From NCBI RefSeq assembly GCF_034676705.1, contig NZ_JAUCBS010000013.1, forward strand, positions 3,204,501 to 3,268,500: 64,000 nucleotides of DNA, in the 5' to 3' direction. Below, piece after piece: positions 8,297 to 17,362 of this stretch. Within the stretch, counting starts at the first letter, position 1, and the number at the start of each line of letters is the position of its first letter. The DNA comes from Gemmobacter sp. GTDB lineage: Bacteria; Pseudomonadota; Alphaproteobacteria; Rhodobacterales; Rhodobacteraceae. The notes below the pieces were generated by a model. The model did no database searches and was not told the origin of the DNA. It saw only the letters and a list, made by a program, of their open reading frames with translations. A program made the translations under genes and the position numbers.

Positions 8297-8420
8297 GCTC
8301 TTGCGCCTTGCTCGCCGCCTGCGCTGCGACAGCGAGGATCCGGCCCTGCGCTTCCGCCACCAGCTGCGCATCGGCGCCGCCACTGCTGCCCTCATCCTGA
8401 TCCTGTCGCTCTGGAGGTGA
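8289..8420 (+). CDS. Small membrane protein in lysis cassette
   Basis: 43 residues: a charged N-terminal half (MAELLRLARRLRCDSEDPAL) and one membrane helix (IGAATAALILILSLWR). It overlaps the holin gene by 8 bases and ends four bases before the endolysin start; its last codons GGAGGTGA double as the endolysin ribosome site. It could be an antiholin or a spanin-like partner; nothing in the sequence decides. Confidence 0.5.
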   Translation: MAELLRLARRLRCDSEDPALRFRHQLRIGAATAALILILSLWR

Positions 8421-8423
8421 TCC

Positions 8424-9107
8424 ATGCAGACCAGCCCCCGTGGCCTCCTGGCGCTGGTACGCCATGAAGGTATCGTGCCCGCGCCCTACCTTGACAGCGC
8501 CCGCGTGTGGACCTTTGGCATCGGCCACACGGCCGCAGCCGGGGCACCCGATCCCGCCACGATGCCGCGCGGCATGCCCGCCGATCTCGATGCCGCGATC
8601 CGCGAGGCGTTCCGGGTCTTCCAGTCCGACCTCGCGCGTTACGAGGCTGACGTTTTGCGCGCCGTGAAGGTGCCGCTCGAGCGGCACGAATTCGATGCGC
8701 TGGTCAGCTTCCACTACAACACTGGCGGCATCGCGAGAGCCGCGCTGACGAGGGCTCTGAACGCGGGCAACCGCACGGCGGTGGCTGACGGCTTCATGGG
8801 CTGGCTCAAGCCCGCCGCGATCCGTTGTCGACGCGAGACCGAGCGCGATCTGTTCCGCGATGGCCGCTATCCGACCGGAACCATTCCGGTCTGGGCGGTC
8901 GACCGCAATGGCCGGGTCGATTTCTCGCGCCCCGTGCGGAGGCTGACCGAGGCGGAGGCGCTGGCGCTTCTGCGCCCCGCCACAGGCTCACCGCCGCCAG
9001 CATCCACGACCAGTACAGCCACCCCGCCGGCCCTCCTGTCGCCCCCGGCGACGCTGACCAGTCGCCTTCTCGCCTTCCTCAAGTCCCTGATCGGAGGACC
9101 GACATGA
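8424..9107 (+). CDS. Endolysin, glycoside hydrolase family 24 lysozyme
   Basis: 227 residues. The T4-lysozyme catalytic triad is clear: Glu15 (RHEG), Asp24 (YLDS) and Thr30 (WTFGIGHT), with the same 9 and 6 residue spacing as T4 E11/D20/T26. FDALVSFHYNTG is the second family signature. A Pro/Thr/Ser-rich linker (about 187-205) and an amphipathic C-terminal helix (LTSRLLAFLKSLIG) follow, perhaps for membrane contact. It cleaves peptidoglycan at lysis. No N-terminal signal is seen, so release should depend on the holin. Confidence 0.9.
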   Translation: MQTSPRGLLALVRHEGIVPAPYLDSARVWTFGIGHTAAAGAPDPATMPRGMPADLDAAIREAFRVFQSDLARYEADVLRAVKVPLERHEFDALVSFHYNTGGIARAALTRALNAGNRTAVADGFMGWLKPAAIRCRRETERDLFRDGRYPTGTIPVWAVDRNGRVDFSRPVRRLTEAEALALLRPATGSPPPASTTSTATPPALLSPPATLTSRLLAFLKSLIGGPT

Positions 9108-9313
9108 ACTGGAACCTCGCCCGCGGCCTCGTCTATCTCGCCTGTCTCGCCGCCTCCGGCCTCGCCATGGCCGGGCTGGCGGAGTTCGATCTCGCGACCG
9201 GCACCCTCGATATCCGGCCCTTCAATCTCTACGCCCTGACCGGCGCGGGCGGTGGCGTGGTGTCGTCGCTTCTGGCATCTGTGGCGCTTCTGCGCGGCTG
9301 GGGGCGGAAGTGA
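9104..9313 (+). CDS. Small two-helix membrane protein
   Basis: 69 residues with two membrane helices (LVYLACLAASGLAMAG and LYALTGAGGGVVSSLLASVALL) and a basic end RGWGRK. The start overlaps the endolysin stop (ATGA) and its stop overlaps the DUF2163 gene start (GTGA). It could be a second holin or antiholin. Not a recognised family. Confidence 0.55.
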   Translation: MNWNLARGLVYLACLAASGLAMAGLAEFDLATGTLDIRPFNLYALTGAGGGVVSSLLASVALLRGWGRK

Positions 9314-10194
9314 AATCTCTCCCGCCCGCTTTGCAGACCCATCTCGACGATGGCACGACGACGCTGGCCTGGTGCTGGCGGATCACGCGCGGGGATGGCG
9401 TGACCTTCGGCTTCACCGACCACGACCGGGTGCTGTCCTTTGACGGCACCGCGTTCGAGCCGGAAAGCGGGCTGACAGCCTCCGAGGTGCGGTCTGGTTC
9501 CGACCTCTCCGTCGACGCGCAGGAGGCTGAAGGCGTGCTGAGCTCCGACCGGATCACCGAGACCGACATCCTCGACGGCCGTTGGGACAATGCTGCGGTG
9601 GAGCTCTGGCGGGTCAACTGGCAGGATCCCACGCAGCGTGTCCTTTTGCGGCGCGGAGCCATTGGCCAGATCCGGCGCGGAAGGGTCGCCTTTGTGGCCG
9701 AGGTGCGCAGCCTCGCGCATCTGCTGGGTCAGGCGGTCGGGCGGACGTTTCAGGCGCAATGCGATGCCGCCTTGGGCGATGCGCGCTGCGGGGTCGATCT
9801 GGAGGGTGCTGCATTCAAAGGCAGCGGCACGGTCGCGCAGGTGATCCGAAGCCGGGTCATGCTGGCCGAGGGGCTGACCGGGTTCGCGCCGGGTTGGTTC
9901 ACCCATGGCTGGCTGGAATGGGTGAGCGGGGCCAATGCCGGGCGGCGCGCCGAGATCGCGCTGCACGAAGTCTCCGAGGGCCTCGCCATCCTGACCCTGC
10001 TGGAGGAGCCGGTGCGCCCCATCTCCGAAGGCGACGGCTTCACGATACGGGCGGGCTGCGACAAGCGGATTGGCACATGCGCCGCCCGGTTCGGCAATGC
10101 GGTGAATTTCCGCGGCTTCCCGACCATCCCCGGTCAGGACAGCGTCCTGCGCTATGCCACCCGCGATGGCGGCCATGACGGGGGCGTGCTGTGA
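9310..10194 (+). CDS. DUF2163 / phage BR0599-family tail hub protein (GTA gp13-like)
   Basis: 294 residues from a GTG start. TLAWCWRITRGDGVTFGFTDHD, the repeated beta segments and a C-terminal Cys-containing stretch (RAGCDKRIGTCAARFGNAVNFRGFP) are typical of the DUF2163/BR0599 family, equivalent to gene transfer agent gp13 in the tail hub. Cysteines near the C-terminus suggest a disulfide or metal site, as in tail tip proteins. It overlaps both neighbours by four bases. Confidence 0.85.
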   Translation: MKSLPPALQTHLDDGTTTLAWCWRITRGDGVTFGFTDHDRVLSFDGTAFEPESGLTASEVRSGSDLSVDAQEAEGVLSSDRITETDILDGRWDNAAVELWRVNWQDPTQRVLLRRGAIGQIRRGRVAFVAEVRSLAHLLGQAVGRTFQAQCDAALGDARCGVDLEGAAFKGSGTVAQVIRSRVMLAEGLTGFAPGWFTHGWLEWVSGANAGRRAEIALHEVSEGLAILTLLEEPVRPISEGDGFTIRAGCDKRIGTCAARFGNAVNFRGFPTIPGQDSVLRYATRDGGHDGGVL

Positions 10195-10655
10195 CGCTGG
10201 GCCCGTCCTATCCGGCCGCAGCCCCTGCCGCCGACTCCGCCCATGTCATCGCCGTGGCCCGCACCTGGCTCGGCACGCCTTACCACGACCAGGCCAGCCT
10301 GCGCGGCGTGGGCTGCGACTGCCTTGGCCTTGCCCGCGGTGTCTGGCGCGCGGTGGTGGGGCCTGAACCCTTCCCGATCCCGCCTTACAGCCGCGACTGG
10401 GGCGAGACCGGGCCGATCGAGGTTCTGGCCGACGGCGCGCGGCGCATGATGATCGAAGTACCCCCGGCCGAGGCCCCGCCCGGTGCGCTGCTGCTGTTCC
10501 GCATGCGCCCCGGCGCCATCGCCAAGCATGTCGGCATCCTGACCGGCCCCAAGACCTTCCTCCACGCCTATGAACGCGTGGGCGTGATCGAGGAACCCCT
10601 CACCCCAACCTGGCGGCGGCGCATCGCCTTCGCCTTCCTGTTTCCGGAACTGTGA
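10191..10655 (+). CDS. NlpC/P60-family phage cell wall peptidase (GTA gp14-like)
   Basis: 154 residues from GTG 10191. NlpC/P60 fold: catalytic Cys in RGVGCDCLGLARG (about residue 44), His in AKHVGILTG, and a further His in FLHAYERVGV. It should cut peptide cross-links in peptidoglycan during DNA entry, carried at the tail tip. The C-terminus of a second copy survives fused to tail tube sequence at 48414-48890. Order gp13-14-15 is kept. Confidence 0.85.
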   Translation: MTLGPSYPAAAPAADSAHVIAVARTWLGTPYHDQASLRGVGCDCLGLARGVWRAVVGPEPFPIPPYSRDWGETGPIEVLADGARRMMIEVPPAEAPPGALLLFRMRPGAIAKHVGILTGPKTFLHAYERVGVIEEPLTPTWRRRIAFAFLFPEL

Positions 10656-10658
10656 CCC

Positions 10659-13600
10659 ATGGCCTCCCTCGTCCTCGGCGCGATCGGCACCGCCATCGGC
10701 GGCAGTTTCGGCGGAACCCTGCTCGGCCTCTCGGGTGCCACCATCGGCGGCATGATCGGCTCCGCCGCAGGCTCGGTGGTCGACAGCCTGATCGTCGCCT
10801 CGCTGGCCCCCGGACAGCGGGTGGAAGGCCAGCGGCTCGACGTGCTGCGCGTCACCGCCTCGACCGAAGGCGGCACCATCCCGCAGCTTTACGGCCGGAT
10901 GCGGATCGGCGGCAACGTGATCTGGGCCACGGATTTCCGCGAGGAGGTCCGCACCACCACCCAAGGCGGTGGCAAGGGCGGCGGCGGGGGCGTCACCACA
11001 ACCGAATACCTCTATTCCTGTTCGTTCGCCGTGGCTCTTTGTGAAGGTGCCATAACCGGCATCGGCCGCATCTGGGCCGATGCCAAGCCGATGGACATGA
11101 CCGGCGTGACCTGGCGGTGGTATCCGGGCGATGAGGCGCAACTGCCCGATCCGCTGATCGCCACCCTTTCCGCCCCCGGTCGGTCCCCGGCCTATCGCGG
11201 CACGGCCTATGTCGTCTTCGAGGACCTGGCCCTCGAGCGGTTCGGCAACCGCATCCCGCAGCTCAGCTTCGAGGTGTTCCGCCCGCTGGCCGAGCCGGAC
11301 AGTGCCGAAGGGCTGATCCGCGCCGTTACCCTTGGCCCTGGCACCGGCGAGTTCGCGCTGGCCACCAGCCTCGTGCGCCGCAGCGGGGCAGACGCCGGGG
11401 CCGAGAATGTCAACGCCCGTGCCGACACCCCCGATCTCGTGGTCTCGCTCGATCAGCTGCAGGCGCAATTGCCGCTGGTGGAAAGCGTCAGCCTGCTGGT
11501 CGGCTGGTTCGGCTCGGACCTGCGCGCCGGGGCCTGCGAGATTCGACCCAAGGTGGAGATCGCGGCGAAGGCGACCACGCCGGAGTGGTCGGTGGCGGGG
11601 CTGACCCGGGCGACCGCACAGGTGGTCTCCTCGCATTATGGTCGCCCTTCCTGGGGTGGCACGCCGTCGGATGCCTCCGTGATCGAGGCGATCCAGGAAC
11701 TGAAGGCGCGCGGGTTGCGCGTGACCGTCCAGCCCGTCATCCTGATGGATATCCCGCCCGGCAACACGCTGCCGAACCCCTATGGCGACAACGCGGCCCA
11801 GACCGGCCAAGCTGCTTATCCCTGGTGCGGGCGGATCACCTGTTCTCCGGCGCCCGGCTACCAAGACACGGTGGACAAGACTGCTGCCGCCGCAGCACAG
11901 GTTGCGGCCTTCTTCGACGGCGCGTGGAGCCTGCGCCGGATGATCCTGCATCATGCCCAGCTTTGCGCCACCGCCGGGGGGGTCGATGCCTTCCTGATCG
12001 GCTCGGACCTGCCCGGCATCACCACGATCCGCTCGGGGGCGAGCAGCTATCCCGCCGTCGCCGCTCTGAAGGCCCTCGCCGCCGAGGTGCGCACCATCCT
12101 CGGCCCCACCACCCGCATCAGCTATGCCGCGCATGGGTCGGAAGGGTTCGGCCACCGGCCTGCCGATTGCAGCAACGATGTGTATTTCCACCTCGATCCG
12201 CTGTGGTCGGACCCGAACATCGACTTCGTCGGTATCCAGTGCGACTGGCCGCTGTCGGACTGGCGCGACGGGTTCGACCATGCGGACGCGCAGCAAGGCT
12301 GGGCCGCGCCCCAGGACCCGGCTTACCTGCGCAGCGCTGTCGCGGGTGGCGAGGGCTTCTACTGGATTTACGCCTCCGAGGCGGACCGTCTGGCGCAGGT
12401 CCGGACCCCGATCCTCGATCCCGCCCATGGCAAGCCCTGGGTCTTTCGCAGCAAGGACATCGGCAGCTGGTGGGCCAACCCGCATCATGATCGCCCGGGC
12501 GGGGTGGAACGCGCCACGCCCACCGCATGGATCCCCCAATCGAAGCCGGTGGTGTTCACCGCCTTCGGCTGTCCTGCCGTCGACCGCGGCGCGAACCAGC
12601 CCGGGGCAACCTTCGACCCCAAATCTTCGGAGACCCAGCTGCCGCATTTCTCCCGCGGCTGGCGCGACGATGCCATCCAGCGCAGCTATCTCGAGGTGAT
12701 GCTGGGCTTCTGGTCCGATCCGGCAAATAACCCGACCTCGGCGCTCACCGGCCAGCCCATGCTCGACCTTGCCTGCTGCGCGGCCCGGTCCTGGGACGCC
12801 CGGCCCCATCCCGCCTTTCCTGCCTTGACCGACATCTGGCCCGACACCGCAACCTGGCCGCTCGGCCCCTCGCTGTCCGGGCGGCTCGGGTCGGTGCCGC
12901 TCCCCGCCCTCGTCCGCGATCTGTGCCGCAGCGCAGGGCTGCTCGACGCACAGATCGACACCTCCGGCCTCTGGGGCCAGGTCGAAGGGCTGGTGATCGC
13001 CGGTCTCGATGCCCCCCGCGCCACCCTCACCATGCTGGCCCGGCACTTCGGCTTTGACGCCACCGAATCCGAAGGCCGCATCCGCTTTGCCCTGCGCGGC
13101 CGTGCGCCCGTCGCGCGCATCACCACCGATCCGCTGGCCCATGGCCTCGGGCTGCTCGACTGGACCGACGCAGGCGCGCCGCTCGACTGGTCCGAGGACG
13201 ACCTGCCGCTGATCTGGCTCGACGGCGAGGACCTGCCCATGGGCGAGCTGGTCGCCAACCCGCCGGGCGAGGCGCTGGAGCTGACCCGCGCGCAGGAATC
13301 CGAACTGCCCCAGGCGCTGAAGTGGCAGATCGCCCGCTCGGATGGCGATTACGACATGACGGCCGTCGAAGCGCGACGCATCACCGTGGCCTCCGCCCGC
13401 ATCGCCTCGGACAGCTTCCCCATCGCTGTCCCACCCGAGGAGGCCGAGCGCCGCTGCCGCCGCGCGCTGGTCGAGGTCTGGGCAGGCCGCGAAACCGCCA
13501 GCTTCCGCCTGCCGCCGTCGCAGCTGGCCCTCGACCCGGGCGATGTGCTGGCCCTCGACCACGATGGCCGCAGCCTGCGCTTCCGGATCACCCGCATCGC

Positions 13601-14657
13601 CGACAGCGACAGCCGCCTGATCGAGGCCGTGGCCGAGGATCGCGAGGCCCACGATCTCGCACCGGGCGGCGCAGTCGCGCCGCGGCTGTCGCGGCCCATC
13701 ACCTTCGCCCCGCCGGATGTGCTGTTCCTCGATGTCCCGGCGCTGCTCGACACGGACGCGGCACACCAGCCACTCGTCGCCGCGTCAACGAAGCCTTGGC
13801 CCGGCACGGTCGCGCTTTACGCCAGCACCAGTACGGACGGCTTCGAACTGCTCACCCTGCTGCCCCGCCGCGCCCGGATCGGGCGGCTGATCACCGCCTT
13901 GCCTGTCGGGCCGCTGGGGCGCTGGGATCATGCCGCCGTCCTGGACATCGTTCTCGACCATGGCGCACTGACCAGCACGACCGCGCTGGACCTGCTGGGC
14001 GGGGCCAACTTGCTGGCCGTCGAGGGACCTTCAGGTTGGGAACTGCTGCAAGCCCGCGAAGCCACGCTAATCGGTCCCGGCCAGTACCGCTTGCGCCAAC
14101 TGCTACGCGGCCAGCGCGGAACGGAAACCGCCATGGGGGCCGCACCGGGCGCACCGCTGGTCGTCATCGACGCCGCCTGCCAGCGCCTGCCCGTGCCCCT
14201 CGCGGGCCTCGGCCAGCCCCGCACCTTCCGCGCCGGTCCTGCCAGCCGCCCGCTGACCGACGGCAGCTACACCGAAACCCAATTCACCCCGCACGGCATC
14301 GGCCTGCGCCCCTTTGCCCCCGCCCATCTCCGCGCCCGCCGCAACCCCGACACCGGCGACATAGCCCTCACCTGGACCCGCCGCAGCCGGGCGCCAGAGG
14401 CCGACAGCTGGGAAGGCTTCGAGGTGCCGCTGGGGGAGGAGGTCGAGGGTTATGAGGCTACCATTCATGCGACAGCGGGCGGGCCAGCTCTGCGCAGTCT
14501 GAGCGTGGCCACACCGCAGGCGACCTATACTGCCGCGCAGCAAGCTGCGGACTTCGGGGCCCCGCTGCCTCCAGGCGCCTTTCTCACTTTCACCCTGCGC
14601 CAGCTTTCCATGGCCGTCGGCCCCGGCTCGCCCCGGCAAGAAACACGTCCAATCTGA
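10659..14657 (+). CDS. Phage host-specificity / tail tip protein, GTA gp15-like with TIM-barrel domain
   Basis: 1332 residues. N-terminus is hydrophobic and Gly-rich (LGAIGTAIGGSFGG); then a GTA-TIM barrel domain (about 410-720) and a phage-tail_3-type domain. It should form the baseplate hub that contacts the host surface. Compared with the partial copy at 48923-50920, this copy differs at the putative active site: ADWSEYFG becomes AHGSEGFG and GIDNYMPLSDW becomes GIQCDWPLSDW, and a loop of about 17 residues before SLRRM is missing. Sugar-cleaving activity may therefore be lost. Confidence 0.85.
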   Translation: MASLVLGAIGTAIGGSFGGTLLGLSGATIGGMIGSAAGSVVDSLIVASLAPGQRVEGQRLDVLRVTASTEGGTIPQLYGRMRIGGNVIWATDFREEVRTTTQGGGKGGGGGVTTTEYLYSCSFAVALCEGAITGIGRIWADAKPMDMTGVTWRWYPGDEAQLPDPLIATLSAPGRSPAYRGTAYVVFEDLALERFGNRIPQLSFEVFRPLAEPDSAEGLIRAVTLGPGTGEFALATSLVRRSGADAGAENVNARADTPDLVVSLDQLQAQLPLVESVSLLVGWFGSDLRAGACEIRPKVEIAAKATTPEWSVAGLTRATAQVVSSHYGRPSWGGTPSDASVIEAIQELKARGLRVTVQPVILMDIPPGNTLPNPYGDNAAQTGQAAYPWCGRITCSPAPGYQDTVDKTAAAAAQVAAFFDGAWSLRRMILHHAQLCATAGGVDAFLIGSDLPGITTIRSGASSYPAVAALKALAAEVRTILGPTTRISYAAHGSEGFGHRPADCSNDVYFHLDPLWSDPNIDFVGIQCDWPLSDWRDGFDHADAQQGWAAPQDPAYLRSAVAGGEGFYWIYASEADRLAQVRTPILDPAHGKPWVFRSKDIGSWWANPHHDRPGGVERATPTAWIPQSKPVVFTAFGCPAVDRGANQPGATFDPKSSETQLPHFSRGWRDDAIQRSYLEVMLGFWSDPANNPTSALTGQPMLDLACCAARSWDARPHPAFPALTDIWPDTATWPLGPSLSGRLGSVPLPALVRDLCRSAGLLDAQIDTSGLWGQVEGLVIAGLDAPRATLTMLARHFGFDATESEGRIRFALRGRAPVARITTDPLAHGLGLLDWTDAGAPLDWSEDDLPLIWLDGEDLPMGELVANPPGEALELTRAQESELPQALKWQIARSDGDYDMTAVEARRITVASARIASDSFPIAVPPEEAERRCRRALVEVWAGRETASFRLPPSQLALDPGDVLALDHDGRSLRFRITRIADSDSRLIEAVAEDREAHDLAPGGAVAPRLSRPITFAPPDVLFLDVPALLDTDAAHQPLVAASTKPWPGTVALYASTSTDGFELLTLLPRRARIGRLITALPVGPLGRWDHAAVLDIVLDHGALTSTTALDLLGGANLLAVEGPSGWELLQAREATLIGPGQYRLRQLLRGQRGTETAMGAAPGAPLVVIDAACQRLPVPLAGLGQPRTFRAGPASRPLTDGSYTETQFTPHGIGLRPFAPAHLRARRNPDTGDIALTWTRRSRAPEADSWEGFEVPLGEEVEGYEATIHATAGGPALRSLSVATPQATYTAAQQAADFGAPLPPGAFLTFTLRQLSMAVGPGSPRQETRPI

Positions 14658-14668
14658 GGTCCTGTCCC

Positions 14669-17251
14669 ATGTTCCAGCTCCCTACCTGGCCTGCGGGCAA
14701 CCGCCGGGCGACCTCTGTTGCTGCCCTCGAGGCGGCGGTGAATGCCGCGCTGGGGGCGGGTGGCGGAGCGGAGAGTGTGCTGGTCGTGCCCTCCGCTGCC
14801 GATGCCACGGCCGAGATCAATGCGCGGCTCGAGGCGATGGCGGTGGCCGGGGGCGGAACCTTGCGGGTGCGGCGGGGCCGGATCGGCGATCCGGTGCGGC
14901 TTGATGCGCGAGTGCAGCTGCGAGGCGACGATTGCACGCTGATCTTCGACAGCCCCATCGTCATGGGGGCCACGGGAAGCCTGCGCATCAAGGGTGATCT
15001 TGACGAGTACTGGCGCGGGGCGGTTGACCCGGTCAGCGAGGTTCGGGTCGAGAACACCGGCGATGTGCCCAGCGTCTCGGTCGATACCAGCGACGATCCG
15101 GTGACCGGCAACCTGGTGGTGCAGTTCTCGGCCGCCAGCGGCTTTGTCGGCCAGTTCCAGCCCGGCGACATGGTCGTCCTGCGCGGGTTCCTCTCGCCGA
15201 CGCGGCTGGCGGCCATCGAGAAGCAGTTTGCTTTCGTGGTGACGGTCGACGTGCCGGGCAACCGGCTGATCCTCGACCGGCCGCGCGGGCTGCATACCAA
15301 CGCCGACGATGCCGCCGAGATGGGCAAGGCGGTGGGCGATCCCTTTACCTTCCGCTACCGCTACTACCCGACCGGTGCCCCGGAGGTGCCGGAGAACGAG
15401 CTGACCAGCCCGACCGGCGAGGGCGCCATGGCGACGCGGGTGAAGATCCTGCGCACCTCGGTGTTGCTCGCCGACAAGGCCCCGGGCGGGCATCGCGTCA
15501 CCGTGGCCGATGCCAGCGGCTTCCAGCCCGGCGATCTGATCTACCTGTCGGACGATCGCCGCGAGGTCGACATCAACCCGTCGCGGGTGTTCCGGAACCT
15601 CGTGAACATGGAAATCCTCACCTGCGTGGCTATCGAAGGCAACGACCTGGTCTTCGAAGCCCCGACGCGGCGGCAGTATCTCACCGCCTTTGGCGCACGG
15701 GCCACGCGCATCGCGCCTGTGCGGCGATCCCACATCCGGCTCGGACGGATGACATGGGCCGGGCTGCAGCCGAACCGCAACTTCCATGCCGTGCAGGTGG
15801 ATTACGGCGCGCAATGCACCGTGGCTGTGGGCATGATCGACGGGCGCGGCGGGCGGATCGCGCAGGCGATCCGCCTCTCGAACAGCCATGACTGCCATGC
15901 GATCGGCGGGCTGATCGAAGGGGCGGCCGGGTCCGGTTCGGGCGAGGGCTATGGCGCCACGCTCTACTATTCCACGGCCTGTTCGGTGCAGGGCCTGCGG
16001 ATCTCGGGCTGTCGCCATTCGATCCTGTTCCAGGGCACGACCTTCTGCGCGGCGATCGGCAATACCTCGACCGATGACCTGATCACCGCCATCGACACCC
16101 ATGGCACCAACTGCCTCGGCACGGTGATCGCCCATAATTTCATCCGGGGCGGTGCGCGGCTGACGGCAGATTCCACGCGCCATACCGGCATACGGCTCGG
16201 CAATTCCTCGCATGTCATCCCCGACCGCGAGACACTGGTCTTCGGCAACCGGATCGAAGGCTATCTCGGCCCCGACGATGCGGCGATGGATGTCGTGCCG
16301 CCATCGGCCGACGTACTGTTCGCGGCGAACGAGATCATCGATTGCAGCAAGGGGCTGCGGGCCAGCAGCCTCAACAGCCTGAACACCCGCGAGGTGATGG
16401 CCGGGGTGCAGGCGCGCGACAACCGCTTCCTGCGCTGCGATGTGGCGGTGGAGTTCCTCTCGGCGCCGCTGATGGGCATCCGGGATGTGACGCTGATCGC
16501 CAACAGCTTCACCGCCTGCCGCCAGCCGGTCCGGGCGCGCGGGTTCGAGGCGGGCGGGTTCTTTACCGCTTCGGGGAATGTGGCGATGGAGCCTCTCGAT
16601 CCGACCGTGCCGATGTTCGACCTCGAGGGGATTGCCGCCGCCACGGTCACCGGCGGCAATGTCGCCCCGGCGCTGGACCTTGCGGTGCGCCTGCGCGACT
16701 GCCCCGGCGCACGGGTGACCGGCAACAACTTCGGCGCCTGCGCCCGGGCAGTGGAACGGCTGGGGGATACCACGGGCGCGATCACCGGCGACAATGGTGT
16801 GAGCGGCAGCCCGACTGGGACGCGGGTAGAACGGATCGGCTCCGATCTCGTCATGCCGCTCTCGGTCACGGCCGTGATACCGCACAACAACGCCACACCG
16901 TCATCCACTGACGGCACCTCGGTCCTCGCCGCCACCATCGCCACCAAGCCCGGCGAGGGGCTGCTGATCGAAGCGGTGCTACCTTACGTCGAACTTTCCG
17001 GCAGCACCGGCCCGGTCACCGCGCATCTCTTTGCCGGGGGCGTCGCGCTCGCTTCGACCACCGAGCGGATTACCACCGGCGGCAGTTCCGGCAGTCCGAT
17101 CCGGCTGGTCGGTCGCCTGGTCGCCACCGGAACCACGCTGACCATCGACCTGCGCCTTGGCCCCTCCACCGCGGGCCCGACCATCACCGTCGGGTCCAAG
17201 TTCAATGGCGGCGCCGACCCGCATCTGATCCTGCACCGGGATCCGGCCTGA
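14669..17251 (+). CDS. Parallel beta-helix tail fiber/tailspike protein
   Basis: 860 residues. Many short repeats with N/D-G-x turns and patterns such as VQGLRISGCRHSILF and IIDCSKGLRASSLNSLNTREV indicate a right-handed parallel beta-helix over about residues 380-700, preceded by a head-binding region. It follows gp15 directly, where receptor-binding fibers are usually coded. The C-terminal 140 residues look like a beta-sandwich. It probably binds or trims surface polysaccharide; a catalytic pair cannot be assigned by eye. Confidence 0.7.
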   Translation: MFQLPTWPAGNRRATSVAALEAAVNAALGAGGGAESVLVVPSAADATAEINARLEAMAVAGGGTLRVRRGRIGDPVRLDARVQLRGDDCTLIFDSPIVMGATGSLRIKGDLDEYWRGAVDPVSEVRVENTGDVPSVSVDTSDDPVTGNLVVQFSAASGFVGQFQPGDMVVLRGFLSPTRLAAIEKQFAFVVTVDVPGNRLILDRPRGLHTNADDAAEMGKAVGDPFTFRYRYYPTGAPEVPENELTSPTGEGAMATRVKILRTSVLLADKAPGGHRVTVADASGFQPGDLIYLSDDRREVDINPSRVFRNLVNMEILTCVAIEGNDLVFEAPTRRQYLTAFGARATRIAPVRRSHIRLGRMTWAGLQPNRNFHAVQVDYGAQCTVAVGMIDGRGGRIAQAIRLSNSHDCHAIGGLIEGAAGSGSGEGYGATLYYSTACSVQGLRISGCRHSILFQGTTFCAAIGNTSTDDLITAIDTHGTNCLGTVIAHNFIRGGARLTADSTRHTGIRLGNSSHVIPDRETLVFGNRIEGYLGPDDAAMDVVPPSADVLFAANEIIDCSKGLRASSLNSLNTREVMAGVQARDNRFLRCDVAVEFLSAPLMGIRDVTLIANSFTACRQPVRARGFEAGGFFTASGNVAMEPLDPTVPMFDLEGIAAATVTGGNVAPALDLAVRLRDCPGARVTGNNFGACARAVERLGDTTGAITGDNGVSGSPTGTRVERIGSDLVMPLSVTAVIPHNNATPSSTDGTSVLAATIATKPGEGLLIEAVLPYVELSGSTGPVTAHLFAGGVALASTTERITTGGSSGSPIRLVGRLVATGTTLTIDLRLGPSTAGPTITVGSKFNGGADPHLILHRDPA

Positions 17252-17313
17252 GCCGGGTTACGCCCTCCGCCGGAAGGCCTCAGCCCAGACCATCAAATCC
17301 ACCCCATCCCACC

Positions 17314-17346
17314 AAGCCCCGCGCGTCTTTTGCGCCGGGGCTTTTC
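17314..17346 (+). terminator. Intrinsic terminator after fiber gene
   Basis: AAGCCCC pairs with GGGGCTT, with inner GCGC/GCGC pairing around a T-rich loop, followed by TTTT. It lies between the fiber stop (17251) and the next ribosome site (GAGGAG before 17363). Confidence 0.6.
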
Positions 17347-17362
17347 CGCATCCGAGGAGCCG

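Noticed and set aside
10152..13766. 1204-codon open frame on the minus strand
   Set aside because: It mirrors the gp15-like gene; GC-rich codon bias leaves long antisense frames. The sequence is Arg/Gly/Pro-rich and not protein-like.
14525..16885. 786-codon minus-strand frame across the tail fiber gene
   Set aside because: Antisense shadow of the beta-helix gene.
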